Assembly: GCF_001632805.1 (NCBI RefSeq) | Contig: NZ_CP007220.1 | Location: 4,588,001 to 4,652,000 of the forward strand | Length of the DNA stretch: 64,000 nt | Source: Mycobacteroides chelonae CCUG 47445 | GTDB taxonomy: Bacteria; Actinomycetota; Actinomycetes; Mycobacteriales; Mycobacteriaceae | Direction: 5' to 3' | Part shown: piece after piece, positions 1-7,193 of the stretch | Layout of the letters: every line of letters begins with the position of its first letter | Numbering within the stretch: position 1 is the stretch's first letter | Notes under the pieces: generated by a model | What the model saw: the letters and a program-made list of their open reading frames with translations, nothing else | Told to the model about the DNA's origin: nothing | Databases searched by the model: none | Position numbers and translations under genes: made by a program

Positions 1-382
1 CGTCAATCGTCGCACCCTCCGAATCGATTCGATAAGGCACAAGCATGTCGATAGCGATTCCCTCGGAATGCTCAAGTTTGATCTTGATGGCATCTCCTGC
101 CACAGGAACCGAGGCAGTCACGTCTAGCACAGCCGCCCGCGCTCGCAGCTGCTGCCTGTCGCTGGGCAGTTCCAGGCCATCAATGATCCCCGTCTCATCC
201 TGCGGCATTGCAGCTATCGCCGACCGTCGTACCGATACATCACCAGCCAGTCCAATGACCATCATGAACGGTGCGAAGTCATCGGCATGCGCAAGCTCTA
301 CCGCGACGAACTTGATAGCATCGCCAAACAGCTTGTCCACATCGTCTTGTGCTTGCGGCGATGCTGTCGATCTCCATTCCAT
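1..382 (-). CDS. Unknown protein, 3' end cut by window edge (possible immunity-type protein)
   Basis: An open frame runs on the minus strand from an ATG at 382 off the left edge, giving about 127 residues without a stop. An AGGA ribosome-binding site lies about 6 nt upstream. The product starts MEWRSTASPQAQDDVDKLFG and continues as an acidic, soluble protein with a PYRID segment near the visible end; there is no signal peptide or membrane segment. It is divergent from the WXG100/toxin cassette and its start lies only 45 nt from that of the first WXG100 gene, so the two probably share a control region. I do not recognise the family. An immunity or chaperone role is only a guess from location. 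Confidence 0.6.
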   Translation of the reverse strand, partial: MEWRSTASPQAQDDVDKLFGDAIKFVAVELAHADDFAPFMMVIGLAGDVSVRRSAIAAMPQDETGIIDGLELPSDRQQLRARAAVLDVTASVPVAGDAIKIKLEHSEGIAIDMLVPYRIDSEGATID

Positions 383-427
383 TGGACATCCTTTGAGCTG
401 TTGGCGGGTTGGGCAGGGAGGGGATTC

Positions 428-733
428 ATGGCAGACCAACGACTGCGTGTGTCGACAACCGCGCTCGAACAAGGGTCACGCGAGCTGCGCCAGCATCATC
501 GCACGATCGAGACGGCTGTTGCCGAAATCCATCGGCGGGCTCAAACACTTCAGGGCGTATGGACTGGCTCGGCTGCAAACGATGCGGCAACGGCATGGGA
601 CGATCTTCGCAAGACATTCACATCCCACCTGGACAAGCTGTCGGAGCATGCTGAGTTGTTGTTGAAAACCGCGAAGCTGCACTCTGATCAGGAACAGCTG
701 ACCACGCAGGCCATCGCCTCAACGGATAGCTAG
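428..733 (+). CDS. WXG100 (ESAT-6-like) small protein
   Basis: The 101-residue helical protein carries a WTG turn in the sequence LQGVWTGSAANDA near its middle, the hallmark of the WXG100 family, whose members are exported by type VII (ESX) systems as helical hairpins. I chose the ATG at 428 because the GGGAGGGG stretch just upstream is a plausible ribosome-binding site and the family length is about 100 residues; the same frame is open farther upstream but that part reads as antisense of the divergent gene. It is followed 10 nt later by a second small helical protein and then by a toxin-like gene, so it is probably a secretion partner of that toxin. No ESX core genes are in the window. Confidence 0.85.
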   Translation: MADQRLRVSTTALEQGSRELRQHHRTIETAVAEIHRRAQTLQGVWTGSAANDAATAWDDLRKTFTSHLDKLSEHAELLLKTAKLHSDQEQLTTQAIASTDS

Positions 734-743
734 CGAGGTTGAT

Positions 744-1037
744 ATGGCTGAACGTTCGTATGACTTAGACGCGATGCAAGAACACATCGATTTCCTGACC
801 AAGCAAATAGAATCGCTCACCGATCAGGCGAAAAATGTCGAGCGTACGGCGGAGGGCGTCCTGTCTCAGTACGAGGGACAAGGCGCAGAAAAGTTCATGG
901 AAGCAAGCGCTGAGTGGCGAACCAAATTCGCACAGCATCTTGAATCACTTGGGGCACTGCGCGACAGAATCAAGATCACGCACGGCAACTACCTCGATGC
1001 GAGGACGAAGAACCGCGAAATGTTCCCGGGGGCGTAA
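744..1037 (+). CDS. Second WXG100-like small protein
   Basis: This 97-residue, strongly helical and charged protein has the WXG100 size and hairpin layout, but the central turn reads YEG (LSQYEGQGAEKFMEASAEW) instead of WxG. Variants of this kind are common in partner subunits of WXG100 heterodimers. It lies between the first WXG100 gene and the toxin, two nt upstream of the toxin start, so the three are almost surely one transcript. Inference: it pairs with the upstream WXG100 protein or with the N-terminal domain of the toxin for type VII export. Confidence 0.75.
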   Translation: MAERSYDLDAMQEHIDFLTKQIESLTDQAKNVERTAEGVLSQYEGQGAEKFMEASAEWRTKFAQHLESLGALRDRIKITHGNYLDARTKNREMFPGA

Positions 1038-1039
1038 CC

Positions 1040-2389
1040 ATGACAAAGGCCGATCCAGAATGGTTCTACTCCGTCGCCGCCAAACTTTCAGAGGCGGCCA
1101 CTTCCTTCGAAGCTCGCTTCACCGCACTTGACCAAAAGCTGAATGTCTCTCGATCAGCGGGCGGCTACGCAACCGGTGGACCCCGCTGGAGCTCCAGCTA
1201 TGACCAATCCGCGTCTGACGTGTTCGAAGTCGGCTCCCTTGGGGTGATGGCAGCGACGGTCCTCGCGAAGTTGGTACATGAAGCGGGGCTCAACGAGGCC
1301 AGAGCGGAGAACGAGTCGAGTCCAACGGGCCCTCAAGAACGTACTCCGCCGCCGCCCTCGGGGAGCAAGATCAACCACGCCATGCACCCCAGCCAGCTGT
1401 CCGTCGGCGGAAACAACTCCAAACCAGACCATTGGTCTCTCATTGCCGACTATGTAAAAAAGGAATGGGCTGATTGCGACGAGAGTCGAATTCGTGCGGC
1501 GGGGTCTGCCTTTAGTTCCTTCGGCACCGACAGCCAGAAGCAAGCAACCGACCTTTGGAATGCCTGCACGACGATCTTCACTGATGATCGACAAAAAGGC
1601 TATCCAGAGATCAATGAAATGGTCACTGAAATCGCCAACGTATGTGGCGCACTCAAAGGGGAGGTCGCTTCCGACCTGGGCGTAGCCTGCGAAGCCGTAG
1701 GTTCAAAAGCCGCCGAGATGAAGAAATTAGGTCAGCAATCCCTTACGATACTGCATTACATTATCCTATCTTATGAAGTGGACAAGGTACTGGCGCGAAG
1801 ACTTCCTTTTGGCGATCGAATACGAAAAGGTATTGACCGACTAATTGAATTCAACAAAAGGGAATACGCTAAAGCCAATGACAAACTCATGGAGTCAATC
1901 AACCAAAAGGTAGACCAAGCAGCCGAATCTAACGAGGGCATCAACAATCTGGCGACAACGGACGCCAAGTTTCTGTCAAATCTCCTGGACAGAATTCCCA
2001 GGCAAACGGACCCCATTCGTAATCGCACGAAGGAAGAGAACGAGGCCGCTGGTGATGAAGGGGAGCGGCGAGCAGGAATCGATCCCAGAGGCCGCAAGCG
2101 AGAGGTGCGAGTCATCGTCGACACGGGCTCCGGGCCCGTGGCACGCGAGGTCGTACCTGATCGGATTGATGACGTAAACCGGCAGGTCATAGAGGTTAAG
2201 AACACCAACGAGATCAGGCCTGATCGCGTACAGATTCTCGCGGAAGCCGAGTGGGCGCGACAGAACGGCTACACGATGACCCTTGTCGTTGACCATCGCA
2301 CCGCGATCAATGACCCGAAGATCCAAGAGATGGTGAACAACGGGCAGATTCAAGTCGTCAGGAAGGAACTTGATGATGCATACTTCTAA
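1040..2389 (+). CDS. Polymorphic toxin: ESX-type N-terminal domain with C-terminal PD-(D/E)xK nuclease-like domain
   Basis: This 449-residue protein has three parts. Residues 1-100 are helical with a PRWSSSYD turn and resemble ESX-exported N-terminal domains. Residues 100-330 are a mostly helical linker. Residues 340-449 resemble restriction-endonuclease-fold toxins: GERRAG at 341-346, D374 in VPDRIDD, E385-V-K387 in VIEVKN, then Q398 in a helix and a strand-rich end. The E...D...ExK...Q order fits Tox-REase families such as Tox-REase-7. No signal peptide or membrane segment is seen. The start is two nt after the previous stop, and the next gene, a probable immunity protein, overlaps its 3' end. 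Base composition is low for this genome (26 of 60 GC in 1741-1800), which suggests transfer. Nuclease activity is inferred. Confidence 0.72.
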   Translation: MTKADPEWFYSVAAKLSEAATSFEARFTALDQKLNVSRSAGGYATGGPRWSSSYDQSASDVFEVGSLGVMAATVLAKLVHEAGLNEARAENESSPTGPQERTPPPPSGSKINHAMHPSQLSVGGNNSKPDHWSLIADYVKKEWADCDESRIRAAGSAFSSFGTDSQKQATDLWNACTTIFTDDRQKGYPEINEMVTEIANVCGALKGEVASDLGVACEAVGSKAAEMKKLGQQSLTILHYIILSYEVDKVLARRLPFGDRIRKGIDRLIEFNKREYAKANDKLMESINQKVDQAAESNEGINNLATTDAKFLSNLLDRIPRQTDPIRNRTKEENEAAGDEGERRAGIDPRGRKREVRVIVDTGSGPVAREVVPDRIDDVNRQVIEVKNTNEIRPDRVQILAEAEWARQNGYTMTLVVDHRTAINDPKIQEMVNNGQIQVVRKELDDAYF

Positions 2390-3071
2390 TTACATCGGCA
2401 TTCCGCAGGGCGACGACTGGATGGACAATATTCCCCCCCAGTATGTTCACGGAGAGCGTGGGTTTGATAAACGCATCATGCACGACCTTGCAGAGGTTGG
2501 CGTGCGCGCTTACACGCTAGATGCGCTCGCGAACGGTCCCGCAACGATTCCCGAGGCCATTCCTGTCTTCATAGACTGGCTATCTCATTTGGAAGAACGT
2601 ATACCCGGGCCGGAACTAGACCATGGACACCGCTCGATTATCCGATCTGGGTTAATTCGCAACCTAATCGACCCTGCAGCACGCGGAAATCAGCAAGCAA
2701 TTGACCTTCTTATCAGCCAGGTCCAACATCAGCCGCCCCTACCATTGCGGCAGATCGATTGGGCTCTCGGAGGTCTCAAATTAATCTGCGGACCAAAAGA
2801 ATTCTCAAAGATCGTTGCGCTCATTCCCGACCTGCCAGCGGGTACACCAATCATTCCGGTCATTCAATATCTAGGAAAAGTGAAAACGCACGACTCCCAT
2901 CAATTGCTCATCAGATACCTGAACGGGCCGGCACGCGGATTCGCAATCAAAGCACTCGTTCAGGCGAAGGCGCCAGGCGTTCGCCATCTCATCGAGCCCC
3001 TCGTGCACGACCCGGATTCTTTGGTTCGAAAGGCAGCCCGACGCGCCATGGAACGACTACCCAATGACTGA
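2373..3071 (+). CDS. HEAT-like repeat protein, probable immunity protein of the upstream toxin
   Basis: The product (about 232 residues) ends in alpha-helical repeats of HEAT type, clearest in FAIKALVQAKAPGVRHLIEP and DPDSLVRKAARRAMERL. Such repeat proteins are common immunity partners in polymorphic toxin loci. The start overlaps the last codons of the toxin: TTG at 2370, ATG at 2373 and ATG at 2376 are all in frame behind a GGAAGGA site at 2361-2367, and I prefer an ATG. This overlap implies translational coupling, which suits an antidote made together with its toxin. No signal peptide, so it should act in the cytosol. The immunity role is inference from position and fold. Confidence 0.65.
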   Translation: MMHTSNYIGIPQGDDWMDNIPPQYVHGERGFDKRIMHDLAEVGVRAYTLDALANGPATIPEAIPVFIDWLSHLEERIPGPELDHGHRSIIRSGLIRNLIDPAARGNQQAIDLLISQVQHQPPLPLRQIDWALGGLKLICGPKEFSKIVALIPDLPAGTPIIPVIQYLGKVKTHDSHQLLIRYLNGPARGFAIKALVQAKAPGVRHLIEPLVHDPDSLVRKAARRAMERLPND

Positions 3072-3582
3072 CGGGCCCGATCACCTCAAAGAAATCGCAG
3101 AGCGTGTGCGCGCCCAAGTTGCGGAGCTGGAATCGCAGATAAGCAGAGTCGACGCGATAGAGGCCGAGGCCGAATCCATGGACCGCATGGTCCGCGTCCG
3201 AGTGAACGCAAGCGGGATGGTCCTTGGCATCCAGCTTCACCAAGCGACAGCACGCATGGATCGTGGACGACTCGGGGCGCTGATCGCCGAGACCGCCCAG
3301 GCGGCCGCGTACAGGGCGTCTGATGCCGCCCATCAGTTCTTCGAGGGCCTTATCGCGACACGTGTTGAGCTTCAGCAGGCAGCGGAGGCAATTAACCCCC
3401 AAACCCGCGAAATGTTCACCCGGCAGCCATCAGCGCCGCAATCTCGTGCACCAGGCCTTGACATGCCGACGAAGCCACCCCCTGTCCAGCCGGCACAACA
3501 ACACCCACAGCATCGTCCCTCACTTGATGACGAGGACGCCCATTACGAACGCTTCAATCAGAACCCTTTTGGGAGAAGTTGA
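3064..3582 (+). CDS. YbaB/EbfC-like protein of the toxin cassette
   Basis: The 172-residue product begins with a coiled-coil helix (HLKEIAERVRAQVAELESQI) followed by the beta-strand pattern of the YbaB/EbfC fold (MVRVRVNASGMVLGIQLH) and a C-terminal helix, then a Pro/Gln-rich disordered tail. Free-standing YbaB proteins bind DNA as tweezer-shaped dimers, while actinobacterial ESX and toxin loci often encode divergent versions with long tails. It overlaps the immunity gene by 8 nt, so it belongs to the same transcript. A chaperone or regulator role in toxin export is possible but not shown. Confidence 0.65.
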   Translation: MTDGPDHLKEIAERVRAQVAELESQISRVDAIEAEAESMDRMVRVRVNASGMVLGIQLHQATARMDRGRLGALIAETAQAAAYRASDAAHQFFEGLIATRVELQQAAEAINPQTREMFTRQPSAPQSRAPGLDMPTKPPPVQPAQQHPQHRPSLDDEDAHYERFNQNPFGRS

Positions 3583-3631
3583 TACAAACGAACGGACCGC
3601 GCGGAAATCGACAGCGCGCCACAATGGGCCC

Positions 3632-3964
3632 ATGGCCTACGACGAGGACCTGGTGGAGCGCATCCGTGAAGTGATCGCCACGACCAAGGGTGTCACCGAG
3701 AAACGGATGTTCGGCGGCCTGGCGTTTCTGGTGGACGGACATATGACCGTAGCCGCGAAACGCGAAGGTGGCCTCTTGGCGCGCTGCGATCCCACGGAGA
3801 CCGAGGCTCTGGTGACCAGGACTCACGTCAGCCGGATGGTGATGGGCGGGCGCGAGATGGCCGGCTGGCTGAGCATCGAGGCAGAGGGTGTGCGCACCCG
3901 GCGGCAGCTGGAGCCGTGGGTCAAGCGCGCCCTGGTCTACGCCGGCTCGCTGCCGCCCAAATAA
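3632..3964 (+). CDS. TfoX N-terminal domain family protein
   Basis: This 110-residue protein starts MAYDEDLVERIREVI and contains the TfoX-N core KGVTEKRMFGGLAFLVDGHM, followed by RCDPTETEAL and a C-terminal WVKRAL helix. Proteins of this single-domain type are common in actinobacteria and have no firm function; the link to competence regulation known from TfoX/Sxy of gamma-proteobacteria should not be carried over. GC and codon use match the rest of the chromosome, so the foreign-looking cassette seems to end before this gene. It faces the sulfatase gene with a 13-nt gap. Confidence 0.85.
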   Translation: MAYDEDLVERIREVIATTKGVTEKRMFGGLAFLVDGHMTVAAKREGGLLARCDPTETEALVTRTHVSRMVMGGREMAGWLSIEAEGVRTRRQLEPWVKRALVYAGSLPPK

Positions 3965-3977
3965 CGCGCGGCGGCTG

Positions 3978-5657
3978 CTATCCGCCGCGCAGCACCATCA
4001 GCTTCTGCATATCCGCCAGGCCCTGCTCCTGTGCCTGCCCCAGGAAGGTCGGCAACGGGGCCTGCACCTCGGGCAGCACCTCGTTGTCGATGATGCCTTG
4101 CAGCCCGGCCTCTTTACCGCCGCGGCCTGCTTGGTTCTCGATTTCTTGCTCCCCGGAAAGCGTTGAATAATCATAGAATTCGCGATCCGACGGCCGCGTA
4201 CTATCGACCTGCATGCCGCCTGGCTTCCAATACGAGTAGTTGGCCAGCTTGGCTTCCGCGGTGCGGACCGCCACGATGTGGCTGGGCGCCGAGGTGGGAA
4301 TCTCACTGGGTGCCGCGATCTCGCCCATCAACTTCTGTGTGTGTGGAGATTTCATCAGCGTGGTCATCTCTTCTACCGACATGTCATCGGTGACGTGTGC
4401 AATCCACTTGCGTCCTGCCACATTGTTTTTGGCGATACTGGCGATATCAGCGCGGGCAGCCAGGTACGAGAAACGCGGATCGGTACGCCACCCGTTGCCA
4501 CCGGAGCCGATGGTCAGCAGCAGTGGAGCCAGGTCGACGCTGGAGGTCAGCTGCGTGCGCGTGTCCCCCGGCTTTGGGGTGAGCACCCCGTGTGGATCGC
4601 GGATGTACAGGGGAACCCTAATTGACTCCTCGTAGGCGGTAGCCCCCTTGCCGCGCAACCCGTGTGAGCCCCCGTACTCGCCGTGATCGGAGGTGAAGAC
4701 GACCACCGTGTTGCGGTCGACGTCCGGACGCGATGCCAGCTTGTCGAGAACCCGCCCGATCTGAGCGTCCACCTGCTGTTGCAGCCACAGGTACATGTCC
4801 AGGCAGCGGGCCCATTGGCGGGCCATGTCTGGGCCTGAATAAGGCACGGCGCCGGTCATGATCGGCGACATGAAATTGGCGTAATCGATCTGCAGCTGCG
4901 GCTTGCGATGCTGACGCAGCTCATCGGGCGTCTGAAAATTGGCGGGGACATTATTGAACCAGTGCGGAACATCTTCTGGAAGAGGTTTTCTCGGCCACCA
5001 GCAGATGTCGTGCGGATTGACCAGCGACACCGTGGTGCACCAGGGCCCCTTGCCCGCTTCCGCGTCGAACCACCCGGCGAACTGGTCGACGATCCCTGGG
5101 TCCTTCTGCAAACCCTGGTTGGGAGCCCCATTGGGCGAGGGGAATGTTCCACCCGAGAAACCGTGTGCGTCAAGACCTTCGGGATTGGTATCGCTCCAGT
5201 CTCCGAGGTGCCACTTCCCCCACCACCAGGTGCGGTACCCCTGCTGTCGCAGCATGGTGCCCCAGGTGGGGAACTGCGGAGCCAGGCTCGATTCACTGGG
5301 CCCTTCGCCGGTGAACAGGCAGCCGGTCTGGTGCGAATACAGCCCCGTCGTCATGGCTCCTCGCGATGGGGTGCACATGTTCGACGCGGTGTAGTGCGAG
5401 GCGAAAGTAACGCTTTCCCTTTGCAATCGGCTAAGACTCGGCAAGAGGTTGGTGAGTTTCTGGATATCGGGGAACCACTGCGGGGCCCTCATCTGGTCCA
5501 CGATGATCACCAAGATGTTCGGCTTGTTCCCGCTTGCCGCCGGCGAATCAGTACGCCCCGGCTTGCGGAGCAGTTCATACCCCCCGAAGCCCACGGCGGC
5601 GGCACCCGCCGCGACTGCCCCGGTGGTAAGCACTGTTCTGCGGTTGAGCTCGGCCAT
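3978..5657 (-). CDS. Exported type I sulfatase (alkaline phosphatase superfamily)
   Basis: The 559-residue enzyme has a twin-arginine type leader (NRRTVL, then a hydrophobic Ala/Gly stretch to about residue 30), so it is probably folded before export by Tat. The sulfatase signature is intact: metal ligand D54, then C95-T-P-S-R with the cysteine that must be converted to formylglycine, GKWHLG at 147-152, and the late motif FTSDHGE. These residues point to hydrolysis of sulfate esters outside the membrane. Substrate is unknown; mycobacterial sulfolipids, host glycans or sulfated aryl compounds are all possible. Its activity would need a formylglycine-generating enzyme encoded elsewhere. It follows the gene at 5726-6775 on the same strand after a 68-nt gap. 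Confidence 0.88.
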   Translation of the reverse strand: MAELNRRTVLTTGAVAAGAAAVGFGGYELLRKPGRTDSPAASGNKPNILVIIVDQMRAPQWFPDIQKLTNLLPSLSRLQRESVTFASHYTASNMCTPSRGAMTTGLYSHQTGCLFTGEGPSESSLAPQFPTWGTMLRQQGYRTWWWGKWHLGDWSDTNPEGLDAHGFSGGTFPSPNGAPNQGLQKDPGIVDQFAGWFDAEAGKGPWCTTVSLVNPHDICWWPRKPLPEDVPHWFNNVPANFQTPDELRQHRKPQLQIDYANFMSPIMTGAVPYSGPDMARQWARCLDMYLWLQQQVDAQIGRVLDKLASRPDVDRNTVVVFTSDHGEYGGSHGLRGKGATAYEESIRVPLYIRDPHGVLTPKPGDTRTQLTSSVDLAPLLLTIGSGGNGWRTDPRFSYLAARADIASIAKNNVAGRKWIAHVTDDMSVEEMTTLMKSPHTQKLMGEIAAPSEIPTSAPSHIVAVRTAEAKLANYSYWKPGGMQVDSTRPSDREFYDYSTLSGEQEIENQAGRGGKEAGLQGIIDNEVLPEVQAPLPTFLGQAQEQGLADMQKLMVLRGG

Positions 5658-5725
5658 GGATCCAACGTAACCGCAATTCCTGGCAATGAACGGTGAAGAA
5701 CCCTGCCAGTTTTGGGTACGACGCG

Positions 5726-6775
5726 CTACGGCTGCGCGGGAGCGGCCGGCGCCGACGGCGGCGGGCCCGCCGGAGCCGTAGTCGCGGGGACGCCGGGAAC
5801 GGCATTCGAGCTACGCGGTGGCGCAAGGGGCGCCGGTGCCGGAGCAGGTGCCGGGGCGGGGGCCGCCGGGGGCTGGGTACCCATGATCTCGATCTCGCTC
5901 ACCGACACCAGACCGTTGAAGGCGTCCTGCCGCTGGCCGCTCTTGTTCACGATCGACACCCCGGGTTCGGTGGCCTCGATGACCATGGTCACCGAATCAG
6001 TCACCACATTCACCTTGATACTCGCCAGCGCACGACTCACCGGAACCTGCTGCTTGACCGAGCTGCCATCGCTGAATTCCCAACGCACCCGGGTGATCTT
6101 GCGGTTCTGGGCGAAGCGGTCGGACCCGTCGATATCGGTCTTGGCGTATCCGGGGATCAAACCCACCGAGGTGATGAGCGTCGGATGATCGAACTTGGCC
6201 GTGATCGACTGCCCGTCTTGTTCCTTCCACTGGCACCGCCACGCGGTGAGTGGGTCGTTATCGAACGCCTTGGCGGGGTCGTAGACGTATTTCACCCCGT
6301 TGCTGTCGGTGCCGTCCTCGGCCTGGACGCAGTTGGTGGACACATCCACCGGCTTAAGGGCACTCGAGGGCGCAGCAGGTGGCGCCGTGGAGACCGGCGC
6401 CGCAGCGCTGCTCGTCACCTTCGGGTCATTCGGCGGCAGCATTCCGTGCGTCGGCTGCTGGGTGGTTCCATCCCCACGCACCGCCATGTATCCGACGTAG
6501 CCGAGGCCGACGATCACAAGCAGACCCGCGAGCATCGCGAAGGCCATGATGATCCCGCGATGCGATCGCGCATTGGGATCACGCCACGGATCGGAGAACT
6601 GCACCTGCGCGGCCAGGGCTGGTGGGCACGCGGGCAGCTGCGCCAAGGCCTCGCGCAGATCGGGGCGCGTATGCCACAGCCGCAGCAGTTGATCCTGCGG
6701 TAGCGCCGGGTTGTGCGCGGCGGCGAACTCCGCGTCGTAGTCCGGCGCCGGTCCGTAGTTGTATGGACCGGTCAT
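5726..6775 (-). CDS. Single-pass membrane protein with leucine-rich-repeat-variant N-terminus and discoidin-like C-terminal domain
   Basis: Residues 10-60 (HNPALPQDQLLRLWHTRPDL) follow the leucine-rich repeat variant pattern seen in several mycobacterial regulators. A transmembrane helix follows (about residues 74-98), then a Pro/Ala/Ser linker and an outer domain of about 130 residues containing AFDNDPLTAWRCQW and a strand pattern typical of F5/8-type discoidin (carbohydrate-binding) folds, then a Pro/Ala repeat tail. The layout suggests a wall-binding sensor or anchor with a small cytosolic adaptor. It is divergent from the aftD neighbourhood, whose product also has discoidin-like domains. 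Function unknown. Confidence 0.75.
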   Translation of the reverse strand: MTGPYNYGPAPDYDAEFAAAHNPALPQDQLLRLWHTRPDLREALAQLPACPPALAAQVQFSDPWRDPNARSHRGIIMAFAMLAGLLVIVGLGYVGYMAVRGDGTTQQPTHGMLPPNDPKVTSSAAAPVSTAPPAAPSSALKPVDVSTNCVQAEDGTDSNGVKYVYDPAKAFDNDPLTAWRCQWKEQDGQSITAKFDHPTLITSVGLIPGYAKTDIDGSDRFAQNRKITRVRWEFSDGSSVKQQVPVSRALASIKVNVVTDSVTMVIEATEPGVSIVNKSGQRQDAFNGLVSVSEIEIMGTQPPAAPAPAPAPAPAPLAPPRSSNAVPGVPATTAPAGPPPSAPAAPAQP

Positions 6776-6976
6776 GGGCGGCCATTATTCCGCACGAGTG
6801 GGCGTCGGGGTCCACAGGTAGCCGCCCGCCATGCCGGTCTATTCACGGTTATCCATGTTCCTTACTCGCCCCGATCGAGTATCCGCAGGCCCGCCGCGTG
6901 GTCCGCCGGAGAATCGTCACCATCTTCGGACGTGCTACTTTGGCCGCTGGTATCTGCATGACCCAGAGGAGCTCCG

Positions 6977-7150
6977 ATGACCAGATTTGTGGTGCCAGCC
7001 GCCGCGAGCGTGCTGATCGGGCTGCTGCTGGGCGCTGCGGCCGTGTTCGGTCTGACGCTGTCGGTTGAACAGGACAAGAAGCCCGTCGTGACCGGCATCG
7101 ATCCGTCGACGGCAATCCTCAACCGTCCCGATTACGGCAACCGGAGCTGA
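6977..7150 (+). CDS. DUF2613 small secreted or membrane peptide (Rv0236A homologue)
   Basis: A 57-residue frame starts at ATG 6977 behind AGAGGA at 6965-6970. It encodes one hydrophobic segment (AAASVLIGLLLGAAAVFGL) and a short polar tail ending RPDYGNRS. Size, sequence type and position directly before aftD match Rv0236A of M. tuberculosis, a DUF2613 protein. The gap to aftD is 43 nt, so they are probably cotranscribed; a role as a small partner of AftD is plausible but unproven. Confidence 0.85.
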   Translation: MTRFVVPAAASVLIGLLLGAAAVFGLTLSVEQDKKPVVTGIDPSTAILNRPDYGNRS

Positions 7151-7193
7151 CATCGCGCGGCTCCCGGCAGCGCCGCGCCGCATTTCCTGAACC

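Noticed and set aside
45..665. Long plus-strand frame through the left edge
   Set aside because: It is antisense to the minus-strand partial gene and out of frame with the WXG100 gene; its product is low-complexity Ser/Ala/Arg-rich, typical of a shadow frame.
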